The notes beneath the pieces were generated by a model that did no database searches, was not told where the DNA came from, and was given only the letters and a program-made list of their open reading frames with translations. Shown here in pieces: positions 42,603-50,904 of a stretch of 64,000 nt of DNA (its first letter is position 1; each line of letters starts with the position of its first letter). The position numbers and the translations under genes were made by a program. Location of the stretch: the NCBI RefSeq assembly GCF_000711225.1, contig NZ_JOMG01000001.1, positions 124,001-188,000 on the forward strand. Reading direction: 5' to 3'. Origin of the DNA: Pelobacter seleniigenes DSM 18267 (GTDB taxonomy: Bacteria > Desulfobacterota > Desulfuromonadia > Desulfuromonadales > Geopsychrobacteraceae).

Positions 42603-44777
42603 ATGAAAAACAATCACTCATCCCGTGCGCGAGTCGCCGATGTTCTGCACAATCTCTTCATATTGAGCAAACACCTGAGCCTCCACGACGAGAAGAATGC
42701 CATTGTCCGGGATGCGACAGACAAGCTGGTGAGACAACTGACGGAATGCTTCCACCAGGAAATCATCATTCAGGTCAGCGTGGCAAAGTACAGTTTCCTG
42801 TTCAACGGGGAACCGTTGAGCCCGCAGAACAAGCTCTTTACCAACTTTGCTTTTTGCATGTTTCAGCACGGCATCGCCACCTTCAGCCTGACTCCGGACC
42901 TGACGGTCAACGAACTCTACGCGTTCCTGCGCCTGCTCATGGGAAAACCCTCCGAAACCTGGGATCAAGGCGGTATTCGCGCCTGCTTGGAGCAGCTCGA
43001 AATCACCGGGGTGCAGGTCACGGAAATGTCCCGCGAGGATTTCAATCTTCTGGAAGGGCATAAAGACAGCCGGTTGTTTGAACATATCCAATCAGCAAAC
43101 GAATTCTGGCAGCAATTTGCCCGGGCACTGTTGGCCGTGTTTGCAGAGGACATTGAGGAAGAGATTGACAGCGACACGATCTCTCCAGCCGAGTTGGCGG
43201 AAAAAATATCCGCCCTGCTCAAGCTGGGCGAGGAGGACCATCGCAATGCTGGACGAGAAGGCCTGTCGCAGCTTGTGAATCAATCGGTCAGCGCCGCCCA
43301 GTCGCAAAAGGTTCAGAGCGAAAAAGCCGCGACCTACCTGAAACTGGCCAGCTTTATCAATGCCCTTGATCAAGAGACCAGGAAGAGCATCCTAGCCGGG
43401 GTCTGCAATCTGCAGCTGCTGAAAAACAATGCCGAATTGTTCTTCAACGGCTGCTCAGATGATGCGATTCTGGACGCCTTCCAGCAGGTTTCCCGGCATA
43501 GCGGCCATGTCTCACCGATCGTCATGTCGCTTATTTCAAAACTCGCCGGTTCCAGGAATCTGGCATCAGCAGAGGAACTAGCCGTTGTCCAGGCAACCCG
43601 TGAAGAACGGATCAAACAGACCAAAGAACTCCTTCTTACCGACCAGTTCGATAAATACGTCCCTGAACGCTACCAGAAGACGCTCCGGCAGATCCTTTCC
43701 AGGCAACAGATTCCGCAGGCGCTGAATGCGCATCTGCAAAAGCTGAAAACAGATCTGGAAGACGTCCGGATTGAGCAACAGATTGCAAATATAGCATTAT
43801 ACATTCTCGAGCACAGCGCGGATCAGACGCACCTGACCGTGCTGCACAAACAGCTGGCAGAAGCCATCGGTTTTTTCCTTGCCTCAGCCGATTATCGCAG
43901 TCTGGTTGATCTGTGCCGGCGTTTTTTGGAAGGCAAAAGCGCAGACGAAATCGCCACGCTGGCCCACCTGCTTCCGGACACTTTCTACTCTCAGGCCCTT
44001 AAAGACGCAGCACGGTTAGGAAAAAATTGCCACCCGCTGCTCAATGAACTGATCGGCCTGTTCGGACCGGCATTCGTCCCTCATCTGCTGGAAGAAGTGA
44101 ACATTGAGGCAGACCGGGCCGCGCGTTTGCTGTTCCTGAACAACCTGCGCAAGATCGGGACATCCGTTGACAACATCTCGGCATTGATCAGCCCTCACCT
44201 TGCTGACCGGCGCTGGTATGTCGTTCGCAACATGCTGTTTCTGCTGGGAAGCCTGGGCAACAAGGACGACCTGCCGCAAATCAGGCCCTTTCGTGAGCAC
44301 AAGCATCAACGGGTGCGCCAGGAGGCGCTAAAAACCTGTCTGTTACTCAAAGATGTGTCTTCCCTGAAACAGCTTGAAAAAAACCTGTCTTCTGCAAATC
44401 ACGAGGACGTCCTGTACGCCATTTCTCTGCTTGGACTGGTTCATATACCGGAACTGATTAACAAATTGCTGACATTACTCAAGGAGGAAAAACTCTTTAA
44501 ATTTGATTTTGAAATCAAAAAGGCCGTGGTTCACAGTCTCGGCAAACACCGGGAAAAGCGCGCCCTGGCAATTTTTGCCAAACTCCTTAAAAATAAAAAA
44601 CTTTTGCATGCCCGGACCAACAATCAACTGAAACTGGAAATCGTCAAAGCCCTGCAAAATTATCCCGCCGAGCAGGCCATGCCATTATTGAAGCAACAGC
44701 TAGAGGAAGGAACTGGAGACGCAAAATTGCAGGCGAAACAGGTCATGCAAAAGCTGTCGGGACGGAGTGAAGCATGA
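42603..44777 (+). CDS. HEAT-repeat protein with N-terminal module shared with the next gene
   Basis: A 724-residue, largely helical cytoplasmic protein without catalytic motifs. Residues 1-125 form an N-terminal module (VADVLHNLFILSKHLSLHDE, SVAKYSFLFNGEPLSPQNKL, GIATFSLTPDLTVNELYAFLRLLMG). A helical middle region follows. Residues about 515-720 are HEAT-like helix pairs (RRWYVVRNMLFLLGSLGN, HQRVRQEALKTCLLL, EDVLYAISLLGL, FEIKKAVVHSLGK, AMPLLKQQLEEG). AGGGG precedes ATG 42603. The stop overlaps the HD-GYP gene by 4 bases. Probably a scaffold or regulatory partner of the HD-GYP protein; this is inferred from coupling and the shared module. Confidence 0.82.
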   Translation: MKNNHSSRARVADVLHNLFILSKHLSLHDEKNAIVRDATDKLVRQLTECFHQEIIIQVSVAKYSFLFNGEPLSPQNKLFTNFAFCMFQHGIATFSLTPDLTVNELYAFLRLLMGKPSETWDQGGIRACLEQLEITGVQVTEMSREDFNLLEGHKDSRLFEHIQSANEFWQQFARALLAVFAEDIEEEIDSDTISPAELAEKISALLKLGEEDHRNAGREGLSQLVNQSVSAAQSQKVQSEKAATYLKLASFINALDQETRKSILAGVCNLQLLKNNAELFFNGCSDDAILDAFQQVSRHSGHVSPIVMSLISKLAGSRNLASAEELAVVQATREERIKQTKELLLTDQFDKYVPERYQKTLRQILSRQQIPQALNAHLQKLKTDLEDVRIEQQIANIALYILEHSADQTHLTVLHKQLAEAIGFFLASADYRSLVDLCRRFLEGKSADEIATLAHLLPDTFYSQALKDAARLGKNCHPLLNELIGLFGPAFVPHLLEEVNIEADRAARLLFLNNLRKIGTSVDNISALISPHLADRRWYVVRNMLFLLGSLGNKDDLPQIRPFREHKHQRVRQEALKTCLLLKDVSSLKQLEKNLSSANHEDVLYAISLLGLVHIPELINKLLTLLKEEKLFKFDFEIKKAVVHSLGKHREKRALAIFAKLLKNKKLLHARTNNQLKLEIVKALQNYPAEQAMPLLKQQLEEGTGDAKLQAKQVMQKLSGRSEA

Positions 44778-45979
44778 GTCAACCACTGGATCGCTATTCC
44801 ATCGAAAATGCACTGCAACAGATGTCGTCCATCCTGGCGACCGCGTCCCTTTATTCCATCGAACATAATCGGGTCGGACTGCTGCTGCCACGATTTCAGG
44901 ACACCCTGTATTCACTCTTGCACAGCCAGCAGGAACTGACCTTTTTCAGCATCAAAAAAGACCTGCTTTACGACGGCAAGCCGTTGCCAGGGACCCCGCA
45001 CACCCAACGCATTGCCAGCAGACTGCAGTCCCGGAACATAGAATTCATCAGTTTCCGCCAAGGGATTAACCATGATGAAATCATCTTGTTTTTCCAGGTG
45101 GCTCTCGGCGTTGCAGCGGTAGAGGATCTGGACCAGCAGGCACCGCATATTCGCTATGGACTCATCGATATCCAGGACAATAACGATGCGCCACGACCGA
45201 TCGCGCGGTTCGAAGACCTGACTCCGGAAGAGCTGCAGAGCCTGGAGGAATTTTATGCCAGTCTCAGCAACAAGGATGAGTGCGACATCAAGGAAACCGC
45301 ACAGATCGTCGCCGGTTTCGTCGCCGCGTTTCAGCAGCAGGCCAATCCTCTGCTGGCCCTGGTGCCCTTGCGCATGGAAGACGAATATTCCTTTACCCAT
45401 TCCCTGAACGTCGCCATTCTCAACATCGCCCAGGGCATGTCCCTCGGCCTGGACGAAGACCTGCTTCGCGATGTCGGCGTTGCCGGGATGCTGCACGATG
45501 CCGGAAAAATTTTCATTGATAAGGAAATCATTCGCAAACCCGGTCAGCTCACCGAAGAAGAATGGAACCGGATGAGACAACACCCGTCCCGTGGCGCACA
45601 ATACCTGATGAGCCAGGATGGAATCCCCAAACTGGCCATTCTGACCGCTTTTGAACATCACATGCGCTATGACCAGACCGGCTATCCCAAAATGCCTAAA
45701 TCCTGGAAGACCAATGTCTGCAGTCAAATGACCATGATCTCAGACACCTTTGACGCCCTACGGACCAAGCGATCCTACAAAGAACCCTGGGACCTGCCAA
45801 AAATCTGCGGCCTGCTGCTGGATATCGCCGGCACCCAGCTCAACCCTTACCTGGTCATGAATTTCCTGAAGCTGCTGGAAAAAATGGGAGAGGATGTCCT
45901 TCTCAGCGGTATCTCCTTAAGTGAAGGAGCACCGGAACTGCCGGAAGAGGAATTGGCGAACCGACAGGTTTGTGAATGA
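44774..45979 (+). CDS. HD-GYP domain protein, probable cyclic-di-GMP phosphodiesterase, degenerate GYP motif
   Basis: 401 residues. The N-terminal 125 residues repeat the module of the HEAT protein (TASLYSIEHNRVGLLLPRFQ, KKDLLYDGKPLPG, INHDEIILFFQVALG). The C-terminal HD-GYP domain has the HD pair in MLHDAGKIFI, the second-shell MRQHPSRGAQYL, FEHHMRYDQTGYPKMP and ISDTFDALRTKRSYKEP. The canonical HHE-x-x-DGxGYP here reads HHMRYDQTGYP, losing the Glu and the Gly after Asp, so activity may be reduced or altered. Product predicted: pGpG or GMP from cyclic di-GMP. Confidence 0.87.
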   Translation: MSQPLDRYSIENALQQMSSILATASLYSIEHNRVGLLLPRFQDTLYSLLHSQQELTFFSIKKDLLYDGKPLPGTPHTQRIASRLQSRNIEFISFRQGINHDEIILFFQVALGVAAVEDLDQQAPHIRYGLIDIQDNNDAPRPIARFEDLTPEELQSLEEFYASLSNKDECDIKETAQIVAGFVAAFQQQANPLLALVPLRMEDEYSFTHSLNVAILNIAQGMSLGLDEDLLRDVGVAGMLHDAGKIFIDKEIIRKPGQLTEEEWNRMRQHPSRGAQYLMSQDGIPKLAILTAFEHHMRYDQTGYPKMPKSWKTNVCSQMTMISDTFDALRTKRSYKEPWDLPKICGLLLDIAGTQLNPYLVMNFLKLLEKMGEDVLLSGISLSEGAPELPEEELANRQVCE

Positions 45980-46303
45980 GGTTATTGATTGGTGAGTTGA
46001 AGGGCTTTTTGATTGTAAAATCAACCAGGACGGGGGCCAAATTACCTATAAATTTTACGATGATTCCTTGAACTACACGAAACCAAAAGGCTTAGAAAAC
46101 TGGGCCATGTCCCGGGTTTTCTGATATCAACACATTTCTTGATGTTGCTGGTGGAACAAGTATTTTGTCAACAAATCAAATAAGTCTTCAATTTCACAAT
46201 AGATTATATTTTACCAGGTTCTTCATTCAAAATTAAAAAACCGATACTCGTCTTCATAACGGAAAGAAATAATACCCGAACCTACCTCAGAATACATATA
46301 GCT
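45980..46303. other. AT-rich gene-free stretch
   Basis: No credible ORF on either strand. Base composition drops sharply after the HD-GYP gene, marking the edge of an AT-rich region that continues to the hydrolase cluster. Confidence 0.5.
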
Positions 46304-46350
46304 TAAAAAAAGAGCCGATATCGAGGGGAGGCCATCTCGATAATCGACTC
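46304..46350 (-). terminator. Rho-independent terminator on the minus strand
   Basis: GAGTCGATTATCGAG pairs imperfectly with CTCGATATCGGCTC and, read on the minus strand, runs into TTTTTTT. It lies downstream of the decayed small gene at 46440-46753. Confidence 0.75.
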
Positions 46351-46439
46351 ACAAAAAATGGAGGCAGTTTTTTCACATCCACAATTCGGCTGCCACCCCG
46401 ACCTGCGGATATTCATAAACATTGAATGAAGAGTCCTGT

Positions 46440-46753
46440 TTATTTCATACCGTCAATAATGGTCTTAATCCGTTGCATCTTTGCTTCATAATAGGGTCCA
46501 GATTCGGTTGAAGGCATAAAGTCTGGTATGAAGAACGATTTTTTTTCTGAACTTTCTAAATTTTATCTTCGGCATAAATCTCGGTTAGAGTCTTGTCAAG
46601 GTATACGACAACTTCAGGTTTAATGTCTTTGCTGTATGGAATGATGGATTCCTTGTCGAAAACAAAGTTGGAGTCTTTGTCATAGGGGACCCATCTTCAG
46701 GATTAGCCTGCTGCGAATATCAAAACGAGTAAGCTTGTAAAAAATTTTCTCAT
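46440..46753 (-). pseudogene. Decayed gene for a small secreted protein
   Basis: ATG 46753 follows AAAGGGG and opens a clean signal peptide (MRKFFTSLLVLIFAAG) that stops at codon 17. Another frame then continues with PYDKDSNFVFDKESIIPYSK and DIKPEVVVYLDKTLTEIYAE, stops, and a third piece ends YYEAKMQRIKTIIDGMK before TAA 46440-46442. The middle piece is faintly like the C-terminus of Skp/OmpH chaperones. Several frame breaks suggest an inactivated gene; family assignment is weak. Confidence 0.45.
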
Positions 46754-46876
46754 GTATTTACCCCTTTACGAAACAGTTCGTTCTTAAGCAGTTTTAAAAA
46801 ATCTGAAACTTTGACGAATTAATACGCCGCCCCAGAATTAATACGCAACTTATCATTGATCGTTTTTGTTTTTATT

Positions 46877-46915
46877 CTTGACAAGGTGGCCAGACAATCA
46901 TGCCACCTTGTCAAG
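46877..46915 (-). terminator. Hairpin terminator of the first esterase gene
   Basis: CTTGACAAGGTGGC pairs perfectly over 14 bp with GCCACCTTGTCAAG, 56 bases past the stop at 46971. Confidence 0.75.
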
Positions 46916-46970
46916 ATTCTTAAAAATCAAGGCCTACGTAATTAACCTTATTCTATTGAATGCCTTAAAA

Positions 46971-48896
46971 TCACTGAGCCGTACTGACGGCATTTCCTTG
47001 ATAATAAAGCTCATGAGTAACCGGGTCTTTCGTATAGTTAACAAACCATTTCGACCAGACGTCAAAACATTCAGAAGGCCAGATGGCATGGGTCTTGGTA
47101 GCAACTTCCACGAAACGCAGCATAGGCACACGGGAAGCGGTATTGAAGAGATAGTTAGTGAAGTAGTTATTGCCTTCACCGTAATATTCTTCACCGGTCT
47201 GGGAGGTATAATCGGTTCCTGCGCGTTCTTCACCTTTGACCTTGAAGGTATAGTCTTCGTACTTCTCTACCGTATTGTAGAGACTGACGAAGTTATCAAT
47301 GCTGGTGACAGCGCGGTCAGTTGTGAAGTCGGAATCCAACTCGCCCATGTAACAATCGATAGGAACCAGAGAGGTACCAACAGGGTTATTTTCTACGAAT
47401 ATGGTCCCAGCCATGGAAATCGGAGCTGCTGCAGTAAACAGATCAGGTAACTGCCCGGCACAAGCCCAGGTCATAGCACCGCCTGAGGATTGACCACTGG
47501 CATAAACCCGTGTGGTATCGATACTGTAATTTGTAAGCATCCAATCATAGAGATATTCAACAAATTTCAGATCACTCGGACGTGTTTCGGTTGCGCTGCC
47601 TTCGTTCCATATAGCGCGGAAATATTCATTGGTCGTGATGTTGCTGACTTCACGAATGCTTACTTCATGTGAAGCCGTTGGGCAGATAATAATGAAACCT
47701 TTCTCTTTAGCGACGGTTGCCCAGCCAGAGCGATCACCAATTTCATTACCGCTACCACCGGCACCGTGAAACACGAAAACCAACGGAACCTTCTCACCGT
47801 TATTTATCTTTGCCTGGGCACTTTCAGGCACATAGACATACCACTCACGATTATAAACATCTCTGCCATCCTGGTAATAACCACCGGCAACCTGGGCTTC
47901 AAAATATTCAAACCCGCGGGCAAAAATTTCACCGGGACGACGCAGGGCACCATTGGCATTTCCTGGGTAACGATATGTTCCTTCGAAAAGCTCAGTGTAG
48001 ATGCTTTCTGCATAAGTTTTATTAACGCAATCGGTCCAGTCAGCAGAGGTGTAGACCACATTGGCGCACCACTCATCATCTATGGACCCGCCTTCCATCG
48101 GCAGATAAACTTCATCGGCGTAGTCGGCGGCGGCTTGAGCGTCCTGGCTGTGGTTGGCACTTTTATAAAAATCGATCAGTGAGGAGACGCCAGGGTTTTT
48201 CTCATCCGCAACAATCCAGACCGGAGTCTGAGCTTCGGCCAGAGAAACACCGGTTACTTTTGAAGGGGTTTCTTGCAAGGAAATAACTTCAGACGCGGTC
48301 ATACCGGTCGCACCCATCAGCGCGATTGCTGCCCAGCTTTTGGGATTGTTAACACTTTGCTTCTGAAGCAAATCGGCTGCTTCCCCGTAGCCGATACCGT
48401 AGAAGCTGGCGGAAAAGGCACAGAAGAAAGGTCGATAGGAAACATCCTGGTTAAGAGCACTGATATAGGCAATTTCCTCCTCATCAGTTCCCCAGACACC
48501 GTCTTTGGGCTCCATCAATACGATATGCAACCCTTTTTCATCAGCCAGAGCTTTCCAGCCGCTCTTAACCAAGAATTTCCAGGTGTTTTCATTATCAGGC
48601 ACACCAACGAAAACCGTTGGTTGATTAAATACCGTATTTTCCGGAATGTAGAACTTCGCAGTCCGGGTAACGGTGTCAGAAACCACACAATCGAAGTTGT
48701 AATAGCCCTGAATTTTCTGACCATAGTAATCGTCGTAATCGATAGTTATATCCGCTGCCTCAAGCAGCGTTTGTGCCTCGACAACAGGGATATCAGAATC
48801 TGAAGACTTATCACTGTCACTACATCCGGAAAGCATGAATATCGCTCCCACCATAAATATTAATGAAACAGCTAAAGATAAACGTCTCTTCCGCAT
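46971..48896 (-). CDS. Secreted lipoprotein esterase (PHB depolymerase/LpqC-like), tandem alpha/beta-hydrolase
   Basis: 641 residues; lipoprotein signal ending MLSGC (Cys25). The C-terminal half is an esterase of the PHB depolymerase-like group: VPLVFVFHGAGGSGNEIGDR (oxyanion region), nucleophile Ser in YASGQSSGGAMTWACA, acidic residue around CYMGELDSD, and His in ATKTHAIWPSE. The N-terminal half repeats the fold pattern (PTVFVGVPDNENTWKFLVKS, ADEKGLHIVLME) but its elbow reads YGIGYGEAADLL, with no Ser, so it looks catalytically dead. GGAGG precedes ATG 48896. Substrate unknown; polyester or acylated polysaccharide is possible. Confidence 0.85.
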   Translation of the reverse strand: MRKRRLSLAVSLIFMVGAIFMLSGCSDSDKSSDSDIPVVEAQTLLEAADITIDYDDYYGQKIQGYYNFDCVVSDTVTRTAKFYIPENTVFNQPTVFVGVPDNENTWKFLVKSGWKALADEKGLHIVLMEPKDGVWGTDEEEIAYISALNQDVSYRPFFCAFSASFYGIGYGEAADLLQKQSVNNPKSWAAIALMGATGMTASEVISLQETPSKVTGVSLAEAQTPVWIVADEKNPGVSSLIDFYKSANHSQDAQAAADYADEVYLPMEGGSIDDEWCANVVYTSADWTDCVNKTYAESIYTELFEGTYRYPGNANGALRRPGEIFARGFEYFEAQVAGGYYQDGRDVYNREWYVYVPESAQAKINNGEKVPLVFVFHGAGGSGNEIGDRSGWATVAKEKGFIIICPTASHEVSIREVSNITTNEYFRAIWNEGSATETRPSDLKFVEYLYDWMLTNYSIDTTRVYASGQSSGGAMTWACAGQLPDLFTAAAPISMAGTIFVENNPVGTSLVPIDCYMGELDSDFTTDRAVTSIDNFVSLYNTVEKYEDYTFKVKGEERAGTDYTSQTGEEYYGEGNNYFTNYLFNTASRVPMLRFVEVATKTHAIWPSECFDVWSKWFVNYTKDPVTHELYYQGNAVSTAQ

Positions 48897-48954
48897 GTTT
48901 TCAAAACCTCCAATAAGTGAAATGGTGCGAAAAATGTTAAATAATCATAATTAT

Positions 48955-48962
48955 GTTGCAAC
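48955..48962. promoter_or_regulatory. GTTGCAAC palindrome upstream of the first esterase
   Basis: Eight-base perfect palindrome 58 bases upstream of ATG 48896, sharing the TTGCA core with inverted repeats near 50789, 53274 and 55045. Confidence 0.3.
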
Positions 48963-50765
48963 TTACTGAACTTTAATAATTTGAGTTCCTACACGTTGAT
49001 ATTTTGAAAACATTTCCGTCCACATTTTCTCTGCCTGATCTTTTGGGGGCCAAAAGTGTGGTACATAGTCCGTGACTTGCCAGCGATACTCTGCCAATCC
49101 ACTACCATCGTTAAAGATTTTTGTCGTTTTGCGCCCATCAATCTGCGTTTCAGTAGGAGTTGCATTATCCTCTACTCCATCTGGAGCTTCAGGATATCCG
49201 TTAATAACAACACGCCAAAACTTACGGGCTGCTTCCTGGCTATCGATACCAAATGGGTAAGCGTTGTCTGGCTCATCGCCTCCTCTACATTGCCAGACAG
49301 GAATGGGAACATCAGTCCGAATAGTAGGGTAATTGGTATAATTTTCGTACATATCGGGAAGTAAGTGGCCAGAATAGCAAGGCGCAATCCCTGCAAATAA
49401 TTCCGGATATTCGACTGCAATCCGATTGGTGAAGTAAGCCCCCATGGACGTTCCATTTAGGATGACCCGAGAGGTGTCTATGGCATATTTGCTTTCAAGC
49501 TCTTGTAAAAGTTCAAGAATATATTCAACATCAGGATTGGGACCAACCAGCTCAGTAGCAAAATCGAATTGCCATGTTGCATTTGTACCTTGGGGATAAA
49601 CAGCTATAAACCCATGCTTTTCTGCAGTAACGTGCCATTGAGTCAACATGCCCTGCCAGCGAGCAGACCCTTTACGACCGTGGAGCGAAAGGACCAGGGG
49701 CAACTTACCCCCATTAGCTGTCAGCGCCCCATAATTCGAAGGAAGGTAAGTCAACCAACGGTGAGTACCGCCAGCAGCCTCCGAAAACTTTTTAGACTCT
49801 TCAATGAGTCCCATTTCAGCAATTGATTCCCAAGGATGAAGGCTACCATTAACTCGGGTATCATCGAGAAAACGTAGAACTTTCGAAAACATATCGTTCC
49901 AAATTGTGCGGCTTAATTCTTTTCCGGTAAGCTCAGGGGATTTAAAGGTTGAAATTCTCACTTCACTTAATGAATTGTCGACATTTTGGTAAGAAGTAGT
50001 GGTGAAATTCTCATCGCTAATATCTGTGCCGGTTGCAGTGGCCGCAATATTGTTCAGATTTTCACCTTTCCAATATTGAGCTTGTTTGGTTTCTGCTGTA
50101 CTCAGCGAGTCATTATCTGTCATCATCCACACTGCCATGGATGTATAGGGAAGCGAAGCTCCAGCCGGTTCTGAGCCTGTCGGCAGATTAAAGACGGCAT
50201 CGTCAGCTGTCCCCCGAATTGAGGCCACTGCTGAAATGACTTGAATGGTGCTTAAATTGGAACCAATCATTGCAACTTGTTGAGCAACACTGCCTCCAGT
50301 CCCGATTCCGGTGAGATAGACCGGATTTCCACTCGATAAAGTGTATTCTGAACGAATGTATTCCCAAATGGCCAAAGTGAAAGCCACTTCATCTGCGCCG
50401 TCTGCAGACCGACTGGTATTCCAGCTTCCATCAATCGCATTAGGAAAAACGACAACAAAGCCATTTTCCTCAGCAATTTCCTGCCAGCGGGTGTTATCGG
50501 CGCTAATTTGTCCGGTCTCTCCGTCATCATGAAACGAAAAAACTAAAGGTATCTGTCTGGCATCGCTTTCATAGAGATCATCGTAATTTGAAGGCAGATA
50601 CAAAGAGAATGTCCTCTGTTCATCACCAACAGTAACGGAAGCTTCCACTAATGAAAGGCTTTCAGATTTATCATGATTGCTATCGCTGTCGCAGGCATTC
50701 AGTACAAACAGCATCGCCAAAAAGGGAAAAAAACAGATGATCCTTGAAATATACTTATTCAACAT
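48963..50765 (-). CDS. Secreted lipoprotein esterase (PHB depolymerase-like), tandem alpha/beta-hydrolase
   Basis: 600 residues, signal ending VLNAC (Cys25). Paralogue in layout of the next gene. The first domain (LYLPSNYDDLYESDARQIPL, VFSFHDDGETG) has elbow TGIGTGGSVAQQ, with Gly in place of the nucleophile. The second (YLPSNYGALTANGGKLPLVL, SLHGRKGSARWQGML) has an intact elbow LNGTSMGAYFTN, an acidic segment WQCRGGDEPDN and a terminal His in TDYVPHFWPP. AAGGAC precedes ATG 50765. It is 66 bp upstream of the other esterase and probably co-regulated with it. Extracellular or outer-membrane location predicted. Confidence 0.83.
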   Translation of the reverse strand: MLNKYISRIICFFPFLAMLFVLNACDSDSNHDKSESLSLVEASVTVGDEQRTFSLYLPSNYDDLYESDARQIPLVFSFHDDGETGQISADNTRWQEIAEENGFVVVFPNAIDGSWNTSRSADGADEVAFTLAIWEYIRSEYTLSSGNPVYLTGIGTGGSVAQQVAMIGSNLSTIQVISAVASIRGTADDAVFNLPTGSEPAGASLPYTSMAVWMMTDNDSLSTAETKQAQYWKGENLNNIAATATGTDISDENFTTTSYQNVDNSLSEVRISTFKSPELTGKELSRTIWNDMFSKVLRFLDDTRVNGSLHPWESIAEMGLIEESKKFSEAAGGTHRWLTYLPSNYGALTANGGKLPLVLSLHGRKGSARWQGMLTQWHVTAEKHGFIAVYPQGTNATWQFDFATELVGPNPDVEYILELLQELESKYAIDTSRVILNGTSMGAYFTNRIAVEYPELFAGIAPCYSGHLLPDMYENYTNYPTIRTDVPIPVWQCRGGDEPDNAYPFGIDSQEAARKFWRVVINGYPEAPDGVEDNATPTETQIDGRKTTKIFNDGSGLAEYRWQVTDYVPHFWPPKDQAEKMWTEMFSKYQRVGTQIIKVQ

Positions 50766-50788
50766 AACTGTCCTTCTCTTGCGAGAGA

Positions 50789-50802
50789 TTGCATCACTGC
50801 AA
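50789..50802. promoter_or_regulatory. TTGCA-N4-TGCAA inverted repeat upstream of the second esterase
   Basis: TTGCATCACTGCAA lies 24 bases upstream of ATG 50765. It shares the half-site TTGCA with the repeat in front of the PrpR-type regulator gene. Confidence 0.4.
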
Positions 50803-50846
50803 ACGTTCAGAGTAACACTTGGGTCTCTGAAATGTTCTCTAAAACC

Positions 50847-50878
50847 CTAAGGTGTGCCTGGTTTCAGGCACACCTTAG
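50847..50878 (-). terminator. Terminator of the metallo-beta-lactamase-fold gene
   Basis: CTAAGGTGTGCCTG pairs perfectly over 14 bp with CAGGCACACCTTAG, loop of 4, followed on the minus strand by GGTTTTAG. Confidence 0.8.
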
Positions 50879-50904
50879 ATACACATTTTCTGCTGAAAGC
50901 GGAT

